Below, piece by piece: positions 11,101-21,600 of a DNA stretch of 64,000 nt. Under the pieces are notes generated by a model, which ran no database searches, was not told the DNA's origin, and saw only the letters and a program-made list of their open reading frames with translations. Origin of the DNA: Diploscapter coronatus (lineage: Eukaryota; Nematoda; Chromadorea; Rhabditida; Rhabditidae). Within the stretch, counting starts at the first letter, position 1. Each line of letters opens with the position of its first letter. A program made the translations under genes and the position numbers. The DNA lies in contig OZ038423.1 in the NCBI GenBank assembly GCA_964036155.1, positions 54,389,249 to 54,453,248 on the forward strand, in the 5' to 3' direction.

Positions 11101-14100
11101 AGTTCGTGTTCCGAAAGTTTTTTTTTCGATCGATCTTCATTCCTTTTCGCAAGCCTCAAAAGTCACTTCCTTACAGCCCTGATTCTAATGCTTCTCTCAA
11201 CCTTTATAATATATTTTATTCAGTTGATGGACAACAACATCCGTCGCACACTCGCCTCTGCCCATATCAACCTTCAGGTATCGATAATTTGGAAATAAGT
11301 GAATGTTTACAAATCACAAAATAATTCGGTAAATAGTAAAAATTGTCTATCTTTTCTTTTCTTCATTTTTTTACCTCAAAATATGTCAGAAGAAGGCATC
11401 CTGTATTCCTATGATTTTATGATAGTTTCAGGTTTAACTTATTTTTCAAAATCCCAATACAATATCGATATTCGTCACATTTTGAAAATGACGAAGTTTT
11501 CAGGGGAAAGTGTTCGATTTGGTGAACACCTGGTACGGAAATGCAATCGCCATGTCAAATGACAACGTGAGAATGCGGCTCCCAAGAAGAGTTGGTAACG
11601 AATTTGTTGCAGATATTCCAATTGTTTCCTCCTCTCGAACCGGGCAAGTCCCAAGTCATGACCGGAGTACTGGAGCCTCTGCCTAATGTAGGTTCATTTA
11701 CTTTCATTATCAGTCTTGATGATCAAATCTTCAAAGCGTCTAATCGCTTTAGTCTTACAGCTAAATATTGAGCAGAAATAATAAAATCCACTTTATTATC
11801 AAAGTTTATTCTTTGTGTAGCTCATTCAGAAAAATTCGCCTAAATTTTCTTCCCTAGAGTAAGTAGTGTTGGGGATAGAAAAATTGATCTTTTCAATTTA
11901 TTATCAGCCCATAAAGAGTTTACTGTTGCTCATACCTAAACTCTAACCTAGCTTAGTTGCAAGAGATAAGTGCACTTTACAAAATACCGAGTTTACCCAG
12001 CTTTTACCAATTTCGATAAATTATTGAATTTCAGGGCCGAGTGGCATTGTACCAAGTGGAAACGGCGAAACAGTTCGTTGACTGGCGGCTTACGAATCTG
12101 TATTTCGACGGACCGGAGAACACCATTCAGGGCCCCGTCATAAATCAGGTCATTCGCAAATCTGCTTTGCTTTTTTGAATGGACTGTCAATTGTGATGTT
12201 TGCAGGTGGAAAAGAAGCCCGACTTTTTCGAAGGAAAGCTTCTGTCTCGGAAGAAAACTACGATATCCCCAACACTCCTTGCATTCTCTGTCTGTCGCAA
12301 GGTGGTGAACTGAGAAATATTTCGTTTTTAATTGCAAGAATTCTTGGGCCAACCGTTTTGATCAGGGCTGTATGACAATTTCCGTTTCCAAAAATCTCGA
12401 AAAGCCAATCCCATACAGCTCGGATTTTAATATTTTGATGACAAAATGCATCTTTTCCACACTATTTTAATCTACCTTTACCCTCTACTCTATTTAAAAG
12501 TATACTCTGTCATTCTGTATTTTTTCAAATAACCTTGAAGTCATCTAGCATATATTATCCAAATCGGAATACAGTTACTGCACTTTGATATGAAACCACT
12601 CACACTAAACGAATTCTGAAAATCTCAGTTGCAATGAGAAACTAACTAAATATTGATAATCTAATGTATGGAATAATACATATTTGACTGCAGATTCGTC
12701 CTCCCCGCAAAGCGAAGACTCTGTCTCGAGAGCTGCCGAACTATGACGAAACGTTCGACCTAGTGAGGGGCATCATCGCTCAAATTCGACGCGAACACAG
12801 ACGAGTCAAACTGCTTTCTGGATACTCGGACAGAGATGTGAGTAATGATGAGGCAGCTTGTTTGCTCTTTCTCAATTTGTCGCCCATATGAATCTCACAA
12901 AATGCAGTAGATACTATTTTGATAGAAATTAAAAAAAAATCTAATCTTTTAAAATTACAGATTCAAATATTCCTTCGAAAATGAATTATTTTCAGTTGTA
13001 CCACATTTTTCCTGATTTGGAGCAGAGACGAAATTCGGAGACTCTCAAGCTGAACTGCATTAAATTCATCATGCAGCTAATCGCCCCACCTGGAAATTTC
13101 GAGGCATTTTCGAAGGTAGGAAGACTTTACAATCCTTAAAAATAAAGACTAAAAATGAGATTTGCAAACTTTAAATTCTTATGAGGCATACCGTAAAATC
13201 TTGAATAGAAATCCCCCACCCCCTGAAGATCTACTTGGAGGGCCCAAAACTTCCATTTTCTGTTAGGAATACGCCCTTAAAAAGGCATGAATATTGGAGA
13301 TAGATAGGAGTCCGAAATTTGATAATTGTATATTTTAAATGTTTTTCGGACATAATTTTGGGCTGATACGGCCTGCTAGAGTAAAAAATCCGGGGGAAGC
13401 TTTTATTAAAGGTTTTACGATATTGAAACTTTCATAATTAGTACAATTCTTCTATTCTTGGAAATATTACAGCGTTATAATCTTACAGTATGAAGAAATA
13501 GCATTCAATAAGATAGCGGTAGGGAATACTCGATTTTTACTATTCTTCATATTGTAATGTTGCAATATCGGAAGGTATCCAAGCTGCTGATCAAGGGTGT
13601 ACAAAGAACACGCGTTAATAAATAACCCAACTAACACAAAACGCACTTTCTGGGTAATTTTCAGAACGCACACGCAAATCCAAAATTCAATTTTTGTACA
13701 CCCCTGCTATCGATAATAACAAATTGAGCATTGTTATGTTTGAGCTGGGCACGAACCCTCCCGCCCTGGCCTGCTGCATGGTCGAGTTCCTGCACTCCTT
13801 TCGTCACTCCATCAAGCAGTTCCTGCCGATGGACACGCACAAACAAGTCGACGTTCTCATCGATGGATTGTATCTTAAGGCACGTGCAAGTAAGTCGCAT
13901 TCCATAAATTTATTCAATGTTTTTGAAGAGCAAATTTCTAATGTAATGGATCCCAAAAATCATTATCAATGATAACTCAAACGAAAACTCTATGTTCGCG
14001 TAAGCGTTACGTAACGTGAACGTATTTCAGCAGAGGAAAGTAAAATGACAGTAAAATTATCAACCTTTGAAGATAAATACTTTTTTAATGAGTTTATGAT

Positions 14101-15254
14101 CTATTTTCAGATGACGTTCCTGAAGTGAGACTGCCTCGAAGATGGCTGGCGTATTCGCGAGAGGACGAGCAGAACATTCGATATGTCCATTTGGACTCCT
14201 GCAAACTTCCCACCAGATTTGCCAAGTGAGTTGCAGCTAGGCACAGACGATACATCGAAATTTCCGCACCCGAGCAACTACGGGTATATATTTGATCGTT
14301 TTCGTTTTATTTCATATTACTTACGAAATATTCATTTAATCCTAACACAAATGATTTAAAACTCTTAACTTTTTTCTCAGTATCAAAAGCAAATTTATTC
14401 TTTGCCATGTAAGGGCCAAATTTTTCTTTTGTAAAATAAGGCTGTATATGTTATTTTTATCAATAACAGAAATTATTCCAGCTTTATTTAAACTTGAAAA
14501 CAAGCAAAGCTTGAACACGCATGTTCATTTGGATATGATCGATTTCACACATCTAGACTAGTGAATCTTGTTGAATAAATAGTTTCTAGGATACTAAGAT
14601 GTGTAATTCGGAAAACAAATCAACTAAATAGGATAATTTTAGTTATATATGTCATATCCAAATAGGCATTCGTCTTTAAACCTTTGCTCGCGAGATTTCA
14701 AACGTAGAATTGTAAACATTTTAACTAGAAGGATGATCGTCGGAAAGACTACTTAAATTTAGTTGATGATTTTCCTTAAATAACAACGAATGTGCCAAAT
14801 TTTTTCTTTAATAAAAATTACCTCTACTATATAATTCTGTAGTCATTTTTTTTTTAATTTCAATTTTCATTAAAAAGTTTCGTACCAATTATGCAAATCG
14901 ATTTTGCCAGGTTTTTACCCAAAATTCAGTTTTATTTCGAAAATAAAAACTAAAACTACGATTGTGCCCCCTATATAAGGGCTTTAAAATTATGTATAAA
15001 GTGCCGGAGTAAAAATGCACTCCTGGGGCGTGTAATCAAACTGAGTGCGGAATGTCAAAAGTAACTTCACAAGAAATCGATTAACTATTTCTGCTATATA
15101 TTTTGAAAATTAGACTTTGAAATTACTATTAAGCAAATATTGGATTTGGTTACAGAATTTTTGAAATAAAATATTAGAGAATATTTATTTCAGCTACAAT
15201 TATCCCTCACCACTTTTGGATGTCTTCGAGAGTTATCTGTATCATGAGCATTGA
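8196..15254 (+). CDS. Long multi-exon protein with BRE/BABAM2-like (UEV-type) patches
   Basis: About seventeen short exons join in phase into a protein of roughly 580 residues with no signal peptide or membrane span. It starts MTTMSFTEWIRIRN and ends NYPSPLLDVFESYLYHEH. The best clue to identity is KHFPDLPADFAIG (near 10375-10415), preceded by PLFHVRFWLPSSPHDF. This resembles the first UEV domain of BRE (BABAM2), where a similar PELPPDF motif occurs. The C-terminal IRYVHLDSCKLPTRF plus NYPSP sits where BRE has a comparable stretch. BRE is a scaffold of the BRCC36 deubiquitinase complexes. The similarity is partial and seen by eye, and the protein is longer than BRE. The first intron (8257-8474) needs a GC donor. 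The exon after 13.7 kb probably starts at 13746, after GTTTGAG. It lies directly downstream of a JAMM gene on the same strand. Identity is tentative; the coding call is firm. Confidence 0.6.
9081..9484. mobile_element. MITE with CTAGGGAG ends, copy 1
   Basis: Left end CTAGGGAGCATATGAGTC and right end (complement) CTAGAGAGGATTTAAGTC form imperfect inverted repeats of about 20 bp. The whole matches, in reverse orientation, the element at 21589-21774, including a shared TCCCCTATATAT-like word. The middle of this copy is longer, about 220 bp more, and may hold a further insertion. It is in an intron of the BRE-like gene. Confidence 0.55.
10072..10172. mobile_element. Small hAT-like MITE (GGAATT/TTCCG family)
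   Basis: The ends CAGGGGCGAAACGGAATT and (complement) CAGAGACGAGACGGAATT are inverted repeats. Flanking 8-mers ATGACCGT and CTGACCAT agree at six of eight positions, a plausible decayed 8-bp target duplication. The interior is rich in TTCCGGTTCCG words. It lies in an intron of the BRE-like gene. Confidence 0.6.
13592..13706. mobile_element. Small hAT-like MITE beside an exon
   Basis: The ends CAAGGGTGTACAAA and (complement) CAGGGGTGTACAAA enclose 115 bp. Flanking 8-mers CTGCTGAT and CTATCGAT differ only by three transitions. The right end is about 40 bp upstream of the probable acceptor of an exon of the BRE-like gene, and the element itself contains a tempting but out-of-phase TTTTCAG. Confidence 0.55.
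14512..14675. repeat. Inverted-repeat element with ATTTGGATATGA arms
   Basis: Arms of about 25 bp (ending in ATTTGGATATGA near 14525-14537 and its complement at 14652-14663) enclose a further internal palindrome (ACACATCT / AGATGTGT). It looks like a MITE in the last intron of the BRE-like gene. No duplication was recognised. Confidence 0.5.
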
Positions 15255-15283
15255 AATTAAATTATTATTTAGTATTTTATTGA

Positions 15284-15289
15284 ATAAAA
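15284..15289 (+). terminator. Poly(A) signal AATAAA of the BRE-like gene
   Basis: AATAAA about 30 bp after the TGA at 15252-15254. The next gene, on the opposite strand, stops at 15326, so the two transcripts very probably overlap at their 3' ends. Confidence 0.5.
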
Positions 15290-15325
15290 TTTCCATATGG
15301 AATCTGAGATTATTATAATCAAGCT

Positions 15326-16610
15326 CTATTTTATGTTAACTTTTCCGGCTTCACGCCATTCGTTCGTTTGTGGATCGTATTCTTCAATGATATCAAAGAA
15401 GTTCATCACATAGTATAAACGATCACTTCTTTTCCCAATATTTTGAAATCTAAGTTAATAAATATTTCGTATAAAGATATGCAAAACTCCAACTCACCCT
15501 CCGGTTGCATGCAATTTTCCATTCGCAGCAACAAGCGAATGAGTATATCTCGCATAACTCATGTCAGCGATTTGAGAAATTCGATTGTCAAGTGGAGCTG
15601 AGGGGTCGAAACACAGACAGGATTTGAATACATCATCACCACTAAATATATAATAATACATTATTTATCATGCAAAATTAACGACCTCCGTCCTCCAGTT
15701 ATATAAATTCTTCCACTTAGCGATGCAACTCCGTAACTATATTGTTTTTCTGGAATCTCTCCAACTTCTTTCCATTCTCGTTCATCGTCTGATAATCGAT
15801 ATATCTTTCTATGTCCACCATCAATAACTGAATATCCATAATTAGAATAATAAATATGCCATAATGTGACCGTATAAAATTCCATCACATGTTATTGTTT
15901 GAACCCATTTAATTGAAAGAGGAAAAGCAGGTCCTGTTTGCCATTTTCCATTTATTAAAATCTGAGTAAATTATCTCATAGACTTTCATTCGATCTTCTT
16001 ACATCAACTCGATTCGTATCTTCCTCTGTTTTAGAATCCTTTCCACCTAAATAATACGATTTGTCTTTGAAATAAGCCACAGATGCCCATTCACGCCATT
16101 CAGGAGGATCTGGTCCTGCAAAGAATACAATAAAATTAAACCAACCTATTGGTTTTTGTAATGTTACCTCTAGTGATTTGTCGAGTATTCAAATCAAAGA
16201 TTTCAAGCCATTTTTCAGAAGAGTTCAATGCAAAAATCTAAAATTACAAAATTGGCAATGTCAAATAAACTAATCTACCTTATCTTTTGTGGTTGCTACT
16301 TCACATGACAATAAATAACTAGTAAATTTCGCAATCTGCTCAACAGAAATAGTATGCGAATCAAACAGACAAATTCCTCCTCCCCAAATGTTGCTGTTTT
16401 TATAAGGCACTAAATACTAGAATTAATTTCCGCTCATACAAGAAGTATTTTTCTACTATAGAATAAAGTTTTCCTCTCGAGCGCTTTCGGTAGATATTTC
16501 TTGATTATTTGCATCATCCGTTTATTAGTCCAGGCCAATTGTCCCAGATCTTTGAACTCGGGATATTGACAGATCAACAATATCATTTCTACTGGTAAAT
16601 TGGCTAACAT
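15326..16610 (-). CDS. F-box and kelch-repeat protein
   Basis: F-box/kelch proteins are substrate receptors of SCF ubiquitin ligases: the F-box binds SKP1 and a kelch propeller binds the target. The start MLANLPVEMILLICQYPEF, followed by DLGQLAWTNKRMMQII, is a recognisable F-box. After about 100 residues come kelch-type blades: SVAYFKDKSYYLGGKD, then ILYVIDGGHRKIYRL, then YGVASLSGRIYITGG, then THSLVAANGKLHATGG, ending with an Asp-Pro-Gln...Trp blade edge and VNIK. Eight exons with very short introns (one 42 bp) join in phase; splicing of exon 1 uses the donor after SRKILL. Stop codon CTA on plus at 15326. The target is unknown. Nematodes typically have many F-box genes, so this is probably a lineage-specific member. 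Confidence 0.85.
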
Positions 16611-18610
16611 CTTTGTTAAGAGACCTAAATAATCAACATAGTATTATTTCAAATGGAAATAGTAAACGAATTTTGATTGAACGAGAAAGTCTGCAATTAA
16701 TGTTTGAAATCGGTCATTGAAGAAAGGAGAATGAAACTACTAAATTGATGCCTCGCAATTTTTATCAGACTAAAAATCTACTCCTAAACATGGTTTATCA
16801 TTAAGAGTCATTCCACGAATAAACGGAACAACTGTCAAAGAGGGTCCGGACAATGGCAAAAATGTCCCGGATCCGAACCAAACTTATATGGTGGATACAC
16901 CCATGGACCCTAATCACAAAAATGGGAAGACCAGGCCCCGTTCCCAAAAGTGGGCGGGGTTACGAGGGGAGCAAAGTTGGGAGTTTTGACGATTGACTGT
17001 AAACAGGAGGTATAAAGAAAACTTTTATTTAAATTTATTTTTGGAAAACAAACCACACCACGATAATCAGCGTGAAAACTGTACAAATGGTGTGAAAATC
17101 AGCCCGATCGGAGGATCCTGTTCCGACCGACTTTATTAAGACTTTGGTTTTTACTGACATTCACTCTTAACATTTGACGCAGAAATATTGCGAAGAGGAG
17201 GAAGATGTGAAATATGAATTATTTGCACAGAGGAAATGACTCATCTCACATGATGTGAACTGCAGTTTGATCAGCATTCTCAAAATGGAAAAAGGGGGTG
17301 CTTTGCTTCGATTATCGACGCACTGTCATATCAGTAGATGGAATCTATTGCTCATATCTCTATTTTTTGTCTTCGCTATTTCTAGTTAGCAATTTTTCAA
17401 TCTTAACTTTTTTTCGAAAAATGCACTTTTCTATAAAAAGTAAAAACGGACAGTTTGAGTGGAATGTTCTGGATGCTCTGCCCCCAGTCTGCACATTGTC
17501 CAATCTTTATCGTGTCAAACTCTTTCATCTTCCTCCTTCTGCTTTGCCTTTCAGCTTCTCGCGACTCCTCCTCTTCTCTCTCCTGCTCTCTTTGTAAATG
17601 CCACAGTTCTGCAGCTGCAAGAGAGCATGCATGTCGAGAGATCCAGACATTGCACGCAGTTCTGCAAACACAAACACATTCATTCCTGCTTTCTTTTTCT
17701 TTTCTTCCTTTTCACTCTGATTTCATACCGATTTCAGTCATTTCTGTCTGAAACTCGCAAACATCAATATTTTCTTTTTTCGGCTCTCCAATCAATTCTC
17801 GATTTCCAGTTTCAAGATTGTTTATGATTTAACTCCTCTTTTTTCTAAAGCACTCTGTCTGTTATCTATTCACATGCAGCTTTTCAGCTTTTCAACACTT
17901 CTCATTCTTATGTTTCATTGTGAACTTTCCCGTGAATAATCACGCATCAAAGTTTCGTAACATTTCGTAAGCACAATTTCAATGTTTTGATATATTGCCA
18001 AAATAACTGAAAATCAACAGAGTAACTGAAATGAGCAACCTGACGTGATCTTCACAGAAATAGCTCGATTATTCTCTTCTCCGTATGTTTTTGTGTGTTT
18101 GCAGTTGTCACTATTTTCCCGTAGTCAAAATAAGTTCATATTCAGAGCAGAGAGGAAGGAGGAAGCCTTTTGTTATTTTCCTGTCATTTTTGAACGAGCA
18201 TTTCCGTTGCGATGCGTCAATTCATCCACAATTATGCAGTCTTTTAAACCTCCAAAATGTTCAATGAGGGTGGATTTAGAAATACACTTCATCATTCCAG
18301 AAAGATCTTCTTTGGGATTTTTCTTGCTTGAACTTGAATTCATTCCTTATCAGTTTCATCAGGCTTATTTTTCTCACATATCTTTGAACTTCTTTTTTCT
18401 CCTAAAAAGTCGTGAAGCTCGCAAAATTTTATTAATTTTTCTGCACATTTTCATGGAAATTTGAATTTACGTTGAAATTTTCTGATCATTCAAAGTGATG
18501 CTCACTTCCAGAATACCCGACTCGAGAAGCCAGTCTTCTCCACTGCAGCGATCATAATTACTCCCTGACTCCTCTTCCTGTCTGCTTATCTCCTAACAAC
18601 AATTTTGTCG
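16611..18610. other. 2 kb intergenic region between F-box and beta-lactamase-like genes
   Basis: The left part (about 16800-17180) holds a repeat shared with the interior of the 34.7-36.5 kb element. The right part includes a pyrimidine-rich tract near 17520-17600. No convincing coding exon is seen; open frames here lack gene-like composition. Confidence 0.5.
16803..17175. repeat. Dispersed repeat shared with 35.99-36.25 kb
   Basis: The stretch ATCAGCGTGAAAACTGTAC, then GTGAAAATCAG, then a GGA..TCC pair and finally TGACATTCACTCTTAA recurs in the same order inside the hAT-like element at 36145-36250. A second common word is CATGGAC followed by an AAAAA run (16910 and 36003). The ends are not defined. 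Confidence 0.55.
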
Positions 18611-21600
18611 ATGCTTCAACTGGTATGGGCCATAGCAGCGGTCATCAAGCTCCTCTTCGCGTGCTCTGTCGGCGTCCTCACCACTGCCTTCATCGGACTC
18701 AAAATCAAGGTTTGTTTATCTGCGCAAAATGTTGTGGAAAAAGCATAGGAATTCCAAATATTGAACGAAGGCAGAAACACCACATTTTTCTCCCAAAATG
18801 TTTTAGCGGAATCAAAGATTATCCATAGACTTCATGATCAAGCCTTTCAATAAGCCCACGAAAATTCCAATCATTACCCTTGAAGATACGATTTCTTTAC
18901 TATGAAGTATCTGGTTATTGAACTTTATTATCTCACGTACTTTTCGACAAAGCTATCAATTCAGGAGAAAAAGAATAGGCTAGTCTACACGGACGGCTAT
19001 GTTCATCCACAATTCAAACATGTATTGTCCGCTTTCAGGTTTGCTTATTGCTTCTAGAAGTCAGAAAAATCATATGATGAATGAATTGCTCTGTTCATTT
19101 TTCATTTCTTCTGCATGGAACCATCGAATCAACAGATAGTTTTAGTTTGTTGACAGAACTTCCCATTCACCACTTGTTCTTACCGCTTAATCTTTCTGGA
19201 ATACATAAAATAAGCAAAACCAATAGAAAGGTCGAGAATAATTGCAACAAAGTTTAAACTGGAATGGAAACGAAAACGAATGAATTTCAGGGACAACTTC
19301 AAACGAGGCTTTGAACGCGATGGAGCTGCGTTCTGTGTCTATTACAAGGTATGGAAAAATGCTCAATTGAAACGAAAATATCATTTTTGGATCTTTTGTA
19401 GTCCACACCCACTTTTTGATGAGATAGTGGAAGAGGAGGTAGGGAAAAAGAAAAAAAGTGGATGTGGATGTGGATTTGGAATACAAGAGATTAATTTTTG
19501 GTATTGTAAATGGACGATAACTTGAGATGAAATAAAGAGTATGTCTTTCTTTCTCTTTCTCTTTTGAGTCTTGGAATGCGCGCGCGCTGACGACATTTAT
19601 TCCTTTGACGGTTCTTTTTATTTTCTTCCGTTTTTCTTGTCTATTTCATCGAATTTAATGGGATTTTTGCAATAAACATTAGTAATTTTCTCTATCGATA
19701 TTAATAAAAATTAATTAACTAATTATCGATAGTTGCCCTTAAAAACGCGAAAAACGAAAATAAAACAAAGAAATCGCCTAATGAACAAATGCTCGTCTCT
19801 CGTGCATTTCGAGGCTCCAAGAGAGGAGAAGAAAGAAACGCGCTTCTTTCGTCTCATCTCAAGTAGTCGGTTATTCACAATAAATGAGTTTTGAATTCCA
19901 TACTTGAATTCGTTATGCTAGTTTGCAAAGTTTTTTAATAATGAACTTGACTTGCAGCACAATATTTAATGTTGATCATATCTGGACCAAATCAGATTGC
20001 AAATTTTTCAAATTTTAGGGTGAATGCGTGGTCGATGTCTGGGGCGGCTATGCGGACAAAGAGTCGGACAGACCCTGGCGAAGAGACACCCTTCAGATTA
20101 TGTTCAGTACCACCAAGGTATGAGGACAGTTTGTTAGTTTTGAATAACTTTCAGCGACTGATAATGATCAGGGGTGTTCGAAATTCTGCTTCCGGGGTCA
20201 CGACAAATTTCAATTCCGACTCGGGTTCCAGTTCCGAGTTTTCAAAATTGAATTCCGAACAACCCTGACAGTGACGGTGTCATTTTTGACCTATTATAGC
20301 TTTTACCATGAATTTACCATTACCATTTCGTAGTTTTTACCAGATACGTAGGCGTAGTGCATGTCATATAGGGCATAGGGATAGAGTTAGGTAGGGCGAT
20401 TTTTGCCAAAATAATATACTTCCTACCCTCACCATTTTATATCAACATCACCCTACCTGGCCCTATTCTCTATGCCCTATATTATAACATGCACTACGTT
20501 TATGCATCTGGTTAAAACTACAATAGGCCTCATTTTTGAAATTATAGACAATGAGAGAACTTTTAATCTCTTTTTCATATCTTTGCAAACATGCCTTCTT
20601 TTGAAATATGTAGTAATTTTGCTCCCGTTTAAAAACAATGAAATGAAATCAGAAGGCCACTTTTGAAATGAATATTTCAGGCGATAGGAGCAGTTTGCAT
20701 CGCTCTGCTAGTAGACAAAGGCCTGCTGCGATACTCGGACAAAATCGTCGAATTCTGGCCTGAATATGGTCAAAATGGGAAGGAGAACACCACTGTCGAA
20801 CATGTAAGTGGAATTTTGTGAAAAGATGCTGCAAATATATGCTTAATGATGAAATGAATAGAATCAAGATGCTGTTCAGGGGAAGATTTTGCGTCACTTT
20901 TGAAGCGCTTCAAAAGTGTCACAAAAGCGTTTTCGCCGAAAAAGCGCTTCAGAAGTATCGCAAGAGTGACGCAAAATTTCTCCAAGTTGTTATTTTGCAG
21001 ATTCTGACACACACTGCAGGACTGGCTCTGCTGGACGCGAAGATTCAGTGGGAAGATGCGACAGATCACACCAGAATGGCCAAACTATTAGAAGAACAGG
21101 TTGGTTGCATTAAATCATCTATAGACATATTTTGGAAATACTCTTTATAGCTTTATCCTATGCAATGCAATCTTCCGGTCTCTTGTTCGGCTTACCTACT
21201 TTTTTTTCTTTTTTTTTATTTTCTTCTACCTCCCTCCCCTAATTTCTCCTAAAAAGTGAGTAGTCCAGACAAGTGGGTGTGCGTAGATTTGGGTAGGCCG
21301 AACGAAGGGTCATCTCCCAGAAAAAAAGTTAACCCTCAAATCCTCAGGGTCCTTTGAGAGGCTAAACTTTTGAAAAGGATAGTTTTAGAGAAAATCAATG
21401 TTAAAATAAAGGTGGTGGTTAATGTTTAGTCAGCGAACTGGGAGCCAGGCATGAAAGTGGGGTATCACGCATTGACGTATGGCTGGCTGCTCGACCAGTT
21501 GGTGAGACGAATCGATCCCAAACACAGGAGCATCGGCACCTTCTTCAGGGAGGAAATTGCACAGCCACACAGTCAGTCATTTACAGATCTAGGGAGGACT

